A stretch of DNA of 64,000 nt from positions 620,001-684,000 of the forward strand of contig CAWBYY010000002.1 in assembly GCA_963793095.1 (NCBI GenBank), written 5' to 3'. Origin of the DNA: CAVWDI01 sp963793095 (GTDB lineage Bacteria; Chloroflexota; Anaerolineae; Anaerolineales; UBA4823). Made by a program: the position numbers and the translations under genes. The stretch's first letter is position 1, and every line of letters begins with the position of its first letter. Of this stretch, positions 27,308 through 36,124 are shown in pieces. The notes under the pieces are model-generated. The model worked only from the letters and a program-made list of their open reading frames with translations, had not been told where the DNA came from and did not search any database.

Positions 27308-29083
27308 ATGATCCAGGAAAAAACTGTTTATTCAATAATTAAAAAGCATGCAACCCACTCTCCAGACTCCATCGCAATTCTTGGTCTAGGAAAAAATGGT
27401 TTGACCTACTCTCAATTATTAGATCAGGTGCATATGGTTGCCGGTATTCTGAATGGGATCGGTATCCGAAAAAACGATCGAGTTGCGATTGTACTGGACA
27501 ATGGGCCGGATATGGCAGTGAGTTTTCTGGCAGTTGCTGCTTGTGCTGCCAGCGCTCCTCTTAATCCTGCGTATGGCTTTGAGGATTATGATTTTTACTT
27601 CTCTGATCTAAATTCTAAGGCAGTAATTCTCAGATCTGAGAGAGATTCGCCTGCGAGGCGGGTTGCTCAAATGTTGGAAATCCCCATTATTGAGTTAGAA
27701 ACCAGGCCAGAAGCAGGTGCAGGCGCGATTATTCTCAAGACTGATTTTGATCGTGCGGATAAAAAGGTTGAATTTTCTGGCGAAAATGATAATGCGCTCA
27801 TACTGCATACATCTGGCACTACCTCCCGGCCAAAAATCGTACCGCTAACAAATTTAAATGTAACCGCTTCCGCAGGACATATCTGTGAAACTCTATCCCT
27901 GAAATCCGATGACCGCTGCATGAATGTGATGCCGCTCTTTCATATTCATGGATTGATCGGTGCCTTGCTCTCAACAATTAGTGTTGGAGGAAGTATTGCC
28001 TGTACACCTGGTTTTGATTCCACTGAGTTCTACGAATGGATGCAGATTTTTCAACCTACATGGTATACCGCAGTACCTACCATGCACCAGGCGGTATTAT
28101 CAGGTTCTGAAGACCACATCATGTCTATTTCGAACAATAATTTGCGGTTCATCCGCTCGTCTTCGGCTTCTCTTCCAGCAAATGTAATGCTGTCACTCGA
28201 AGAAAGATTTAAATGCCCTGTTATTGAATCGTATGGTATGACAGAGGCTTCACATCAAATGACCAGCAACCCCCTGCCACCCGGGATCCGAAAACCAGGC
28301 TCGGTTGGGATTCCTGCGGGACCTGAAGTTGCGATAATGGATAAAAAAGGCAGTCTTCTGGGCTCGGGCGATGAAGGCGAGATCGTAATTCGGGGGCCTA
28401 ACGTTACCCCGGGTTATGAGAATAATCCTGATGCAAATCTCAGCGCATTTACGAATAATTGGTTTCACACAGGCGATCTGGGAAAAATGGATGAAGATGG
28501 ATATCTATTTATTTCCGGACGTATAAAAGAGATGATCAATCGAGGCGGAGAAAAAATTGCACCCAGGGAAGTTGATGAGGTTTTTTTGTCCCATCCTGAG
28601 GTAGCCCAGGCAGTAAGTTTTGCTGTACCACATCCATCATTGGGTGAAGATCTGGCAACAGCTTTGACACTGATTCCTGGCGCCAGTATTACCGACCTTG
28701 AACTGAGAGCTTACGCATTTGATCGTCTCCCGGATTTTAAAGTACCCAGCAGGGTAATAATATTGGAAAAAATTCCAAAAGGCCCGACCGGGAAATTACA
28801 GCGAATTGGATTGGCGGAAAAATTGGCTTCAAGGATGTCTGTGGACTATAAAGCCGCCCGTAACAGCACTGAGGCAAAATTAACCCGTGTATGGGAAAAA
28901 GTACTTGGGATCGAAAAAGTTGGTATATACGATAACTTCTTCTATATCGGAGGGGATTCTCTCTCTGCTATTCTAGTTGTAGTTGAGATACAGGAATTAT
29001 TTTCGATTGAACTTTCAACCAATTTTATATTTAAATACCCCACAGTCGCTGAATTGGCTGAATATATTAACGAATTGATTTGA
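27308..29083 (+). CDS. adenylate-forming ligase fused to a phosphopantetheine carrier-protein domain
   Basis: A 591-residue ANL-superfamily protein. The adenylation core has LHTSGTTSRPKIVPL near residues 165-180, YGMTEASHQM near 307, and HTGDLGKMDEDGYLFISGR near 385-405, followed by the catalytic lysine motif PKGPTGKLQR near 490. After a linker, residues about 515-590 form an acyl/peptidyl carrier domain with the phosphopantetheine attachment motif GGDSL at 548-552 (S551). The protein would activate a carboxylic acid as an adenylate and load it on its own carrier arm. The neighbours are a ketoisomerase and an aminotransferase for an amino sugar, and a divergent acyltransferase, so acylation of that amino sugar is a likely use. 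The acid is unknown. Confidence 0.88.
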   Translation: MIQEKTVYSIIKKHATHSPDSIAILGLGKNGLTYSQLLDQVHMVAGILNGIGIRKNDRVAIVLDNGPDMAVSFLAVAACAASAPLNPAYGFEDYDFYFSDLNSKAVILRSERDSPARRVAQMLEIPIIELETRPEAGAGAIILKTDFDRADKKVEFSGENDNALILHTSGTTSRPKIVPLTNLNVTASAGHICETLSLKSDDRCMNVMPLFHIHGLIGALLSTISVGGSIACTPGFDSTEFYEWMQIFQPTWYTAVPTMHQAVLSGSEDHIMSISNNNLRFIRSSSASLPANVMLSLEERFKCPVIESYGMTEASHQMTSNPLPPGIRKPGSVGIPAGPEVAIMDKKGSLLGSGDEGEIVIRGPNVTPGYENNPDANLSAFTNNWFHTGDLGKMDEDGYLFISGRIKEMINRGGEKIAPREVDEVFLSHPEVAQAVSFAVPHPSLGEDLATALTLIPGASITDLELRAYAFDRLPDFKVPSRVIILEKIPKGPTGKLQRIGLAEKLASRMSVDYKAARNSTEAKLTRVWEKVLGIEKVGIYDNFFYIGGDSLSAILVVVEIQELFSIELSTNFIFKYPTVAELAEYINELI

Positions 29084-29096
29084 AATTATAGGTTTG

Positions 29097-29528
29097 ATGG
29101 AATCCCCGCTTCGAACCAGGCCTCCCTGGAGATTAATTGATATTCCCCATATCAGAGATGATAGTGGTGATCTTTGTATTATTGAAAGATCAGAATATTT
29201 TCCATTTGAATTTGAGCGTATTATTTATGTGCATGATATCCCTCAAATCGCAATGCGCGCTGAACATGCCCACAAAGAGATTGATGAGATAGTAATTGCG
29301 CTTGCAGGTGGGGTTGATGTTTTTGTAGATAATGGCGAAATTAAAGAGAAATTCAGGCTGGAGAATCCGGGCATTGGTTTGTTTATCCCACGATTGGTTT
29401 GGGTCAGGTTAGAGTCTTTTAAACAGGGGTCGGTATATCTGGTTGTAACCTCCGGCGGGTATGATGAGCGGGAATATATCCGTGATTACAATGATTTTTT
29501 AAACAAAGTAAACAACGCCCAAGGATGA
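29097..29528 (+). CDS. fdtA: sugar 3,4-ketoisomerase, FdtA/QdtA type
   Basis: A 143-residue single-domain cupin. The metal-free active-site motif appears as RAEHAHKEIDEIVIALAGG, close to the RGxHAHK pattern of TDP-4-keto-6-deoxyglucose 3,4-ketoisomerases, with FIPRLVWVRLESF and YDEREYIRDYNDFL near the C-terminus as in FdtA. It would move a keto group to C3, setting up transamination by the next gene, whose start overlaps its stop by four bases. ATG at 29097 is preferred over the TTG one codon earlier. In this family the replaced glycine (AEH instead of GxH) is a modest deviation. Confidence 0.82.
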   Translation: MESPLRTRPPWRLIDIPHIRDDSGDLCIIERSEYFPFEFERIIYVHDIPQIAMRAEHAHKEIDEIVIALAGGVDVFVDNGEIKEKFRLENPGIGLFIPRLVWVRLESFKQGSVYLVVTSGGYDEREYIRDYNDFLNKVNNAQG

Positions 29529-30628
29529 AAATACCATTCCAAAATCTAAAAGCTGAATATGAAAGTCTTAGAGATGAGTTGGATTCCGCATATCATCGCG
29601 TTATGGAATCCGGTTGGTATATCCTGGGAGAAGAAGTTGAAGCTTTTGAACACGAATTCGCTGAATATTGCGGCACACAGAATTGTGTGAGTGTTAGCAA
29701 TGGGCTTGATGCATTGACAATAATTTTACAGGCATATGGTATTGGCCAAAATGATGAAGTGATTGTCCCAGCCCACACTTTTATTGCCACCTGGCTGGCA
29801 GTATCAAAAGCCAAGGCTTCTCCTGTACCGGTCGATATAGACAAGAAAACATTCAATCTCAACCATGATAAATTACTACCGGCGATCACAGAAAAAACCC
29901 GGGCTATTATTCCCGTTCATTTGTACGGACACCCAGTGGATATGGATCCGATATTGAAAATTGCTGAGGAGAACGATTTGCTGGTAATTGAAGACGCCGC
30001 CCAGGCACATGGCGCTGAATATCGAAATAAAAAAGTTGGTTCATTGGGGGATGCTGCTGGTTTCAGTTTCTATCCGGTAAAAAACCTGGGAGCTTACGGG
30101 GATGCAGGCGCAATCACCACAAATGATGTAACACTGGCTGAAAAAGCTCGCATTATAAGAAACTATGGATCTCAGGATAGATATAAACACCTGGAAAAAG
30201 GTTCGAATTCAAGAATGGATGAATTGCAAGCAGCATTTTTACGGGTGAAACTCAAGTTTTTGGATATGTACAATGATCGGCGAAGGCTGTTGGCTGATCG
30301 CTACCAGAACAGATTATCCGAAACCACGGGAGTAAGATTGCCTGAAACGGCTGGTTGGGCTGATCCGGTCTGGCACCTGTTTGTAATTCAGATATCGGAC
30401 CGCGATGGATTACAATCTCACTTGGCGCAGAATAATATTGAAGCACTTGTGCATTACCCGGTGCCCCCGCACCTTTCAACCGCTTATGAGGGAATTGGGC
30501 GGAAAGAAGGCGATTTCCCAATTTCTGAAAATACTGCCGGGTCGGTGTTGAGCTTGCCGCTTCATCCATTTTTGGAGTTGGAAGAAGCTGATTTCGTTTC
30601 AGAAGCGGTTCGCAGCTTCATTCTATAA
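29525..30628 (+). CDS. fdtB: DegT/DnrJ/EryC1/StrS aminotransferase (FdtB-like)
   Basis: A 367-residue PLP enzyme of the sugar aminotransferase family. Cofactor contacts are visible in SNGLDALTI, EDAAQAHGA and FYPVKNLGAYGDAG, where K186 is the Schiff-base lysine. The C-terminal part (NSRMDELQAAFLRVKL) is typical. Coupled with the FdtA-like cupin, the pair would make a TDP-3-amino-3,6-dideoxyhexose such as Fuc3N or Qui3N (known pathway; sugar identity inferred). Enzymes that make the TDP-4-keto precursor (RmlA/RmlB) are not in the window. It is also the only sugar aminotransferase in the window, so it may serve other 4-keto sugars. Confidence 0.87.
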   Translation: MKIPFQNLKAEYESLRDELDSAYHRVMESGWYILGEEVEAFEHEFAEYCGTQNCVSVSNGLDALTIILQAYGIGQNDEVIVPAHTFIATWLAVSKAKASPVPVDIDKKTFNLNHDKLLPAITEKTRAIIPVHLYGHPVDMDPILKIAEENDLLVIEDAAQAHGAEYRNKKVGSLGDAAGFSFYPVKNLGAYGDAGAITTNDVTLAEKARIIRNYGSQDRYKHLEKGSNSRMDELQAAFLRVKLKFLDMYNDRRRLLADRYQNRLSETTGVRLPETAGWADPVWHLFVIQISDRDGLQSHLAQNNIEALVHYPVPPHLSTAYEGIGRKEGDFPISENTAGSVLSLPLHPFLELEEADFVSEAVRSFIL

Positions 30629-30698
30629 TCGATATTTTTATAAAGCTCTTTGAATCTTTCAGTAATAGTAAACACAATTAAGGGTTTAATTTTTTCTC

Positions 30699-31889
30699 TT
30701 GTCCAGCAGTCAAAAATCCCAACGGGTATTATTCTTAATATCGAAAATCGGGCCAGGCGGCGCTCAAAAAATTGTCATTGACCTTGCAAATGCGGTTGTA
30801 AACGCCGGAGGCTATGCCCACATACTGGTCAATTACAGGCATCCCCAGGATAGAGCATTTTATGAGAAAATCGATTCTCAGGTTACTGTCGAGTCGTTTT
30901 CCGGTGAAGTGCCCAAAATAAAAGCCGGTAAATACCAAACCTTAAGGAAGTTGTTAATTTTACTCGAGGCGCCTTTTCAAGCCGCGTATTGGGTGTATTC
31001 AGGAAAATTACATGCTTTTGATATCGTCCACAGCCACCTTTTAGTAGGGAGCGTAATTTCCTGGTGGATGCGTTTGTGCAGTAAATTTACTGGGAGACAA
31101 AAACCAGTATTTATTGAGACATTTCACAGTGATTTTGCCACTACAAAACTATGGGAGAGAAACGCGTTTTTACTCCTTTGGCGTACACTTGACCTTCTGG
31201 TTCTGGAATACCGGCGGAGAGATGTGAAAATAATCTCAACCCGTATTTGTACCCCTATAGAGTATATCCGTTTCGGGGTTGAGCAGTATTTTCAAGCGGA
31301 GTTATCAAAAGTTGAGGAATTCAAAGAAGAATTTGGAATAACGGAAGAAATTCCAGTGATTTTGACCGTTGCCCGGATAAATTTTAATGATAAGCGTATT
31401 GACAAATTGCTTGAAACGGTCTCGCTACTGAAATCTTCCATTGGAGAAGGATTTCTTTACCTCCTGTGTGGTGATGGAAAGGATTTTAATCATGCCATTC
31501 AAATTGCGGATGATTTCGGAATACAGAAACAGGTGAGGTTTACGGGATATATTAATGACCCTTCAATTCCGATAAGTTTTTCGAAAGTTTTCCTAGTGTC
31601 CGGTGTTGAAGATTTAGTGGGAATTGCTGGTTTAAACGCCGCATCCCGGGGAATACCAGTCCTGACATACCAGAAAGATCAGAATTGGAACCAGCAGGGG
31701 GGATTCTTTTTCAATTCAAGATCACCAGTTGAGATTGCAGATGAAATATACAGATTGCTCGAGGATAAAAATTATTTTGAGAGTGAATCGAAACGATGCA
31801 AACAGGTTATGCAGGAGCACTTCAATGTGCAAACAATGACCCGGAATTATTTAAACCTTTATACAAAACTTGACTTGTGGAACCGGTGA
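30699..31889 (+). CDS. glycosyltransferase family 4
   Basis: A 396-residue GT-B enzyme: VLFLISKIGPGGAQKIVIDLA is the GT4 N-terminal glycine-rich loop, ILTVARINFNDKRIDKLL and LLCGDGKDF follow in the donor domain, and the glutamate region is EDLVGIAGLNAASRGIPVL. The second glutamate of the usual EX7E pattern is not obvious (EDLVGIAGLNA), so the donor site is atypical. Translation appears to start at a TTG at 30699 with no clear ribosome site; a further 70 bp separate it from the aminotransferase. It converges with the next minus-strand gene with only 6 bp between the stops. Confidence 0.8.
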   Translation: MSSSQKSQRVLFLISKIGPGGAQKIVIDLANAVVNAGGYAHILVNYRHPQDRAFYEKIDSQVTVESFSGEVPKIKAGKYQTLRKLLILLEAPFQAAYWVYSGKLHAFDIVHSHLLVGSVISWWMRLCSKFTGRQKPVFIETFHSDFATTKLWERNAFLLLWRTLDLLVLEYRRRDVKIISTRICTPIEYIRFGVEQYFQAELSKVEEFKEEFGITEEIPVILTVARINFNDKRIDKLLETVSLLKSSIGEGFLYLLCGDGKDFNHAIQIADDFGIQKQVRFTGYINDPSIPISFSKVFLVSGVEDLVGIAGLNAASRGIPVLTYQKDQNWNQQGGFFFNSRSPVEIADEIYRLLEDKNYFESESKRCKQVMQEHFNVQTMTRNYLNLYTKLDLWNR

Positions 31890-31895
31890 AATTTT

Positions 31896-33872
31896 TTATT
31901 TTGCCGGGAAAATATAATCAGGGCAGTTCTTTGGCGAGGTTCTGGGAACCAGAAGTTCCAGACGTACTTCCTTAAAAGTGTAAACAGGCCTGTAGAAACA
32001 ACGCACAGGTCTTGCGACCCATTTCACCCATTTATTATTTTCATCTGAAAAACCTTCCGAGCGGTCCTGTTTTGTCCTGGATAAAGGGTTGCTGATAATC
32101 AGAGCAAACCTTTTGTCGGCAAGGTCAGAATAAAATCCCTGAAAATATTCAAAATTATCCCCCATAGCCTGTTCCATGAGAAGTTTCTTTTCATATTCTG
32201 AAATTAATGGAACATCTTTAATTTCCCCAAAGGTAAGTAATTGGCGTTGGTCGAGAAACAGGACGTCTCCAGAGTTTTTGACCTGTTCTACCAGGGTTCT
32301 TGTCTTTTCCAGGGCTTCAAAAACGATATCCCTTTCCGGCATGGACATCGGACTGCCGATCGTAAATATATTCCAGGTTGGCAGGAAAACGATCAGCAGA
32401 AGTAATCCCCGGGTCCAATCAGGCAGACTGGCTATATGAAGATTTTTAACACTTTTCAGCATTAATCCGGAAAGAATTACCAGGGTTACCAGATACATAT
32501 CCAGGTTGTGCAGATTATTTCCCCCGCCAATTTTCACACTGATGACAAGCCCGACCAGGAAGAAAATAAAAGCAAAAGAAAAGTAGGTAAATTTTTGGAT
32601 CCAGTTTAATTTCCACTTATTTTGCAAGACCATCCAGATCATCAAGGCTGCAAGGGGAAGCGTTCTGGATATGATTCCAAAAACGATTCCCTGATCGTAG
32701 GTGGCATTTGGAAGCAGTCTGAACCACAATAGCGATTGTGAAAATGGATAATCTGAGACAAATTCCTGGGGAAAAATAAAAGCAGGGTAAGCTGCGACTG
32801 CTGCTGCCAGTCCAGCAAGGCAGATCAGTCCGATTGGAATAAGCCTTTTCAACAGCGATTTCCAGTTATCATCCGGGTCTATCTGAAACCCTGACAGGAG
32901 TATTAATGCGGTCCAAATGGCTGGCGCTGGGGCCCAGGTATAGCGACTTGAGGCCGCGTAATAACTTGCCAGTATTACCCCGATGAGGGATAAGATCCAG
33001 GCACCAGGCCGGACAAAGAGGACGATTAAAATAGCGCATAATATCAAAGGCGTGTATACGGGTCCCTGGAGAAGAAAAAGAAAAACCCATAATGCGAATA
33101 ACCAGAATTTTTTTGTACCAGTTTTACCCCAGCGAGCCAGCAAAACCCCCAGAAAAATATGCGGCAGTATCCATAAAACCCTGTCCCACAATCTATGCAT
33201 CCAAATCGATGTTTCAGGAATCAGGAAAAGGATTCCCCAGAGCATATTTCTGCCAGGTTGTGAATACGGAATTTCTACACTATCTTCGATTGTATACCGA
33301 TTTCTCCCAAAGAAAATGGAATAATCATAAAGACGGTTGCCCTCTGACCAGGTCAGCGAAAAAGGATGATTTGTCACAATTTTCAGGTAGTCCGCAACTG
33401 CGAAGGCTGAGCCGATGAACACAACGCTGAAAAAAAGGTTTGTCCAGGATACGAGTCTCCCGTTTTCTGATGTAATTGAAATGGAAAATACCAGGATTGC
33501 GGCTAGCAGAATGGTAAAGCGCATATATACCCCGGCGAAAATGTTTCCGTACTGGGTGAATAACAGGATATAGATCGGAATAACGACTGCAGCAATTGCG
33601 ATTAAACAGCGCAAAGGCCCAATGCGCTGGCGGATTTCTATTACAGAATTATGGATGGGCAAAACGATTTCCTGGTGCCAGATTGAGAGGTACAGGAATA
33701 CATAAAGCAAAGTACTGCCGAGCATTATTACTGTCAGCACCCCAACCCATTTCAGGGATAACATGCCTGTTTCTGTCCCCATGATTGGCGCATGGTTGAA
33801 AAATTCCCTGATAAACAGAACCGTTATGACTGCCGCAAGCAGGATAAACACAAGTTTTGTTATTTTTTTCAT
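31896..33872 (-). CDS. GT-C-like multispanning membrane protein (paralogue of 20015-22195)
   Basis: A 658-residue protein with about twelve hydrophobic helices and a soluble C-terminal tail of about 150 residues. It shares with the 20-22 kb protein the outer-loop motif PFSLTWSEGNRLYDY, the membrane motif VKIGGGNNLHNLDMYLV, and the tail motif VPLISEYEKKLLMEQAMGDN followed by FALIISNPLS and ENNKWVKWV. The two are clear paralogues. The acidic WSE loop suggests a lipid-linked-sugar transferase of GT-C architecture; I do not recognise a named family. It is the 3'-most gene of a minus-strand run that starts at 46264. Confidence 0.65.
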   Translation of the reverse strand: MKKITKLVFILLAAVITVLFIREFFNHAPIMGTETGMLSLKWVGVLTVIMLGSTLLYVFLYLSIWHQEIVLPIHNSVIEIRQRIGPLRCLIAIAAVVIPIYILLFTQYGNIFAGVYMRFTILLAAILVFSISITSENGRLVSWTNLFFSVVFIGSAFAVADYLKIVTNHPFSLTWSEGNRLYDYSIFFGRNRYTIEDSVEIPYSQPGRNMLWGILFLIPETSIWMHRLWDRVLWILPHIFLGVLLARWGKTGTKKFWLFALWVFLFLLQGPVYTPLILCAILIVLFVRPGAWILSLIGVILASYYAASSRYTWAPAPAIWTALILLSGFQIDPDDNWKSLLKRLIPIGLICLAGLAAAVAAYPAFIFPQEFVSDYPFSQSLLWFRLLPNATYDQGIVFGIISRTLPLAALMIWMVLQNKWKLNWIQKFTYFSFAFIFFLVGLVISVKIGGGNNLHNLDMYLVTLVILSGLMLKSVKNLHIASLPDWTRGLLLLIVFLPTWNIFTIGSPMSMPERDIVFEALEKTRTLVEQVKNSGDVLFLDQRQLLTFGEIKDVPLISEYEKKLLMEQAMGDNFEYFQGFYSDLADKRFALIISNPLSRTKQDRSEGFSDENNKWVKWVARPVRCFYRPVYTFKEVRLELLVPRTSPKNCPDYIFPAK

Positions 33873-33932
33873 CGCTAAGCGGAATTATAAAATATGTATG
33901 CCGGAAGATATGAGAGTTTTGTGACGAGTTTT

Positions 33933-35867
33933 TCAGCTGCTGTCCCGAAAAACATGGATCCAGGAATCGGGCTGGCAGCTGACCTGAAGTGGGGTTGGAT
34001 CTAATTCTTTAAAGTTACCAGAGAGTATGGCTTCTTTATGCCAACCTGAATATGAGCGGTCTTCAATAAGGACATAATCAGCTTCATCTATCCAATCCAA
34101 CGCCAGCTCTTTGTTCCATAAACCTTTCCTTAATAATAGTTCTCTATCACCCTCTAATTTAAAGGAATATCCGTCATTTAATTGGGCCGGGTATACATTT
34201 ATACCGGGAATATACAGAAGGGTAACCGGCGATAATCCCCCATGCCAGTAAACTTTTGAGCCGGGTGGAATTATCTCGGCTAGATATTGACCGGCTTCCC
34301 TGTAAGAGTTTATCGTGTTTCCAGCGCAATCATAAGCGCTTTTCCCTCCGCCCAGGAGGGCAGAGGGTGCAAGGATAAAACCCGCCGCAAGGGTTACCAG
34401 AAAGGCAATGTAGATATAACCTGGAGCCGTGAGAGAATCACCCACTGGCATGGTTTTTTTCTTCCTGGAAAGAATAAGCCAGATAAAAATAGAAGTGGTT
34501 AGAACCAGAATCCCTATAAGCATTCCAAAAAAGGCCGGTACTATCCGGCGCAGAGTCGGGTAATCGAAATGATATTTATTTATCAACACCTTATCCAGAG
34601 TTACAAGTCCCGTGGAGAATTCCGGAAAGGCTATGATTGCCCTGGGTATTTGAACATTCAGCAGCAACTCGGCTGTATTTTCAAATGAGCCCAGTCCCAC
34701 GCCTGTAAATATTAATATGATCAAAATCGCAAAAATTAATTGCAGCCAGGCAGGAATTTGTTTTCTCCAGCTCGAAAATGAAGCAATTACCAGGAGCACG
34801 CCGATCAAAGAGAAATATGCCAGGTAGCCTTCCAGGCAGAACACACAGTAATTCTGTCCCAACGCTGACCATAAGTGGATGCCCCAGAGCGCAAGAAACA
34901 GACTAAGCAGGAAAATGGAAATCCGGAAAACCTCCATATTCTTCCACTGCGACTTTTTGGGCCATAATAATACGCTTATAAGAACGCCTACCAGGGGAAT
35001 AAAATGGACCCGCAGGCTGATCAGGAAACTCAAGATTCGGTTGAATACTGAAACGTCAGGATTCCAGATATTGACGATCTCACCAGCGTAACGCCAGGAA
35101 TCCAGGAATGGGCTGATTTCCTGTGGGAGCTGTCTGGCCCACATTGTCATAATTCCCGGCCAGTAGAACGCATGAACGGCAAATACAACAGCTGCACCCA
35201 GGATTAAACAGAGGACCCCGGTTCGTTTTCCATGCTGCCAGAAGATGTAAAGGATGATCAAAGGCAGAACCATGAACATATTCAGTCTGGTTAGCAGAAG
35301 CAACCCTGCCAACACCGTGCCAAGCCCAATTTGCCAGGTTGGGCGGTTTTTTCCCAGCGTTAGCACAAATATCCAGACAAGCATACAGAACACCAGAACC
35401 TGCGGCACCGCCACGCTGTAAATCTTGATCACCGCCGGATTTAAAGCGACTGCAAATAAAGCTATAGCAGCCCACCATTCCCCACCGAGTCGACGGGCAT
35501 TAATCCATAATCCCAGCATCCCCAGTAAAGCCAGAACAATTGAGAAAAATCTCCCCGGTCCTAATCCGGGACCAAAAAGATACTGGATGACACCTGGAAT
35601 CAGAAATGAGAGCGGCATATGGTTGCTCCAGGGGCCATATTCCTGGTAAATCCTGTATTGACCTGATACAAATAGAAATCCTTTGTACAAGTATGCCCCT
35701 TCATCAAGCGAAGATTTTCGATTGCTGGCATAAATCCAAATCTGGACTGTGAATAATAAAACCGCCAGGAAAGAAACGGCATCCGCAATCCAGTTCTTTG
35801 AATTAAGTAACCCAATAAATGATTCTGGGATAATTGTTGTTTGAACCGGGTTTTCTTCGGAATTCAT
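33933..35867 (-). CDS. GT39-like polytopic glycosyltransferase (paralogue of 42696-44633)
   Basis: A 644-residue polytopic protein. The first outer loop has SSLDEGAYLYKGFLFVSGQY, the acidic DE pair typical of ArnT/PMT-type GT-C enzymes. After eleven or so helices comes a soluble tail containing PPGSKVYWHGG, YIPGINVYPAQLND and EADYVLIEDRSYSGW. The same motifs occur in order in the protein at 42696-44633. The role is presumably transfer of a sugar from a polyprenyl phosphate to a glycan or protein outside the membrane (inference). It faces a 257 bp divergent region containing a palindrome and the plus-strand GT4 promoter. Confidence 0.75.
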   Translation of the reverse strand: MNSEENPVQTTIIPESFIGLLNSKNWIADAVSFLAVLLFTVQIWIYASNRKSSLDEGAYLYKGFLFVSGQYRIYQEYGPWSNHMPLSFLIPGVIQYLFGPGLGPGRFFSIVLALLGMLGLWINARRLGGEWWAAIALFAVALNPAVIKIYSVAVPQVLVFCMLVWIFVLTLGKNRPTWQIGLGTVLAGLLLLTRLNMFMVLPLIILYIFWQHGKRTGVLCLILGAAVVFAVHAFYWPGIMTMWARQLPQEISPFLDSWRYAGEIVNIWNPDVSVFNRILSFLISLRVHFIPLVGVLISVLLWPKKSQWKNMEVFRISIFLLSLFLALWGIHLWSALGQNYCVFCLEGYLAYFSLIGVLLVIASFSSWRKQIPAWLQLIFAILIILIFTGVGLGSFENTAELLLNVQIPRAIIAFPEFSTGLVTLDKVLINKYHFDYPTLRRIVPAFFGMLIGILVLTTSIFIWLILSRKKKTMPVGDSLTAPGYIYIAFLVTLAAGFILAPSALLGGGKSAYDCAGNTINSYREAGQYLAEIIPPGSKVYWHGGLSPVTLLYIPGINVYPAQLNDGYSFKLEGDRELLLRKGLWNKELALDWIDEADYVLIEDRSYSGWHKEAILSGNFKELDPTPLQVSCQPDSWIHVFRDSS

Positions 35868-35970
35868 ACCTGAATATTTTCCATGTTATGTGGTAAAAAA
35901 TTGTCGTTTGATTATATCGTTTATTCTTTGCCTTAAATTTATTTCATCATCAACCCGCGCCAGGAGTCGT

Positions 35971-35984
35971 ATTTGGCGCCAAAT
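35971..35984. promoter_or_regulatory. perfect 14-bp palindrome in a divergent intergenic region
   Basis: ATTTGGCGCCAAAT is a perfect palindrome lying in the 257 bp between the GT39-like gene (minus) and a GT4 gene (plus). It differs from the AATTCA-N5-TGAATT operators, so if it is a binding site it belongs to another regulator. No gene overlaps this stretch. Confidence 0.45.
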
Positions 35985-36062
35985 CTAAACTGGGTACTGG
36001 TATGGAAATTGACAGATACAACCAGATTCAGCGGTTGGGTATTTATGAAGATCAAACTCCGT

Positions 36063-36068
36063 TATAAT
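36063..36068 (+). promoter_or_regulatory. -10 element of the GT4 gene at 36125
   Basis: TATAAT in the context CCGTTATAATCTC, about 57 bp before the ATG at 36125. The best -35 candidate is weak. The palindrome at 35971-35984 lies 79 bp upstream. The leader would be about 50 bases and ends with a GGAG ribosome site seven bases before the start codon. Confidence 0.4.
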
Positions 36069-36124
36069 CTCACAGATGGCACAGACCGTCATGCTGGTTT
36101 TTCCAGAGGATGTGGAGAATTTAC

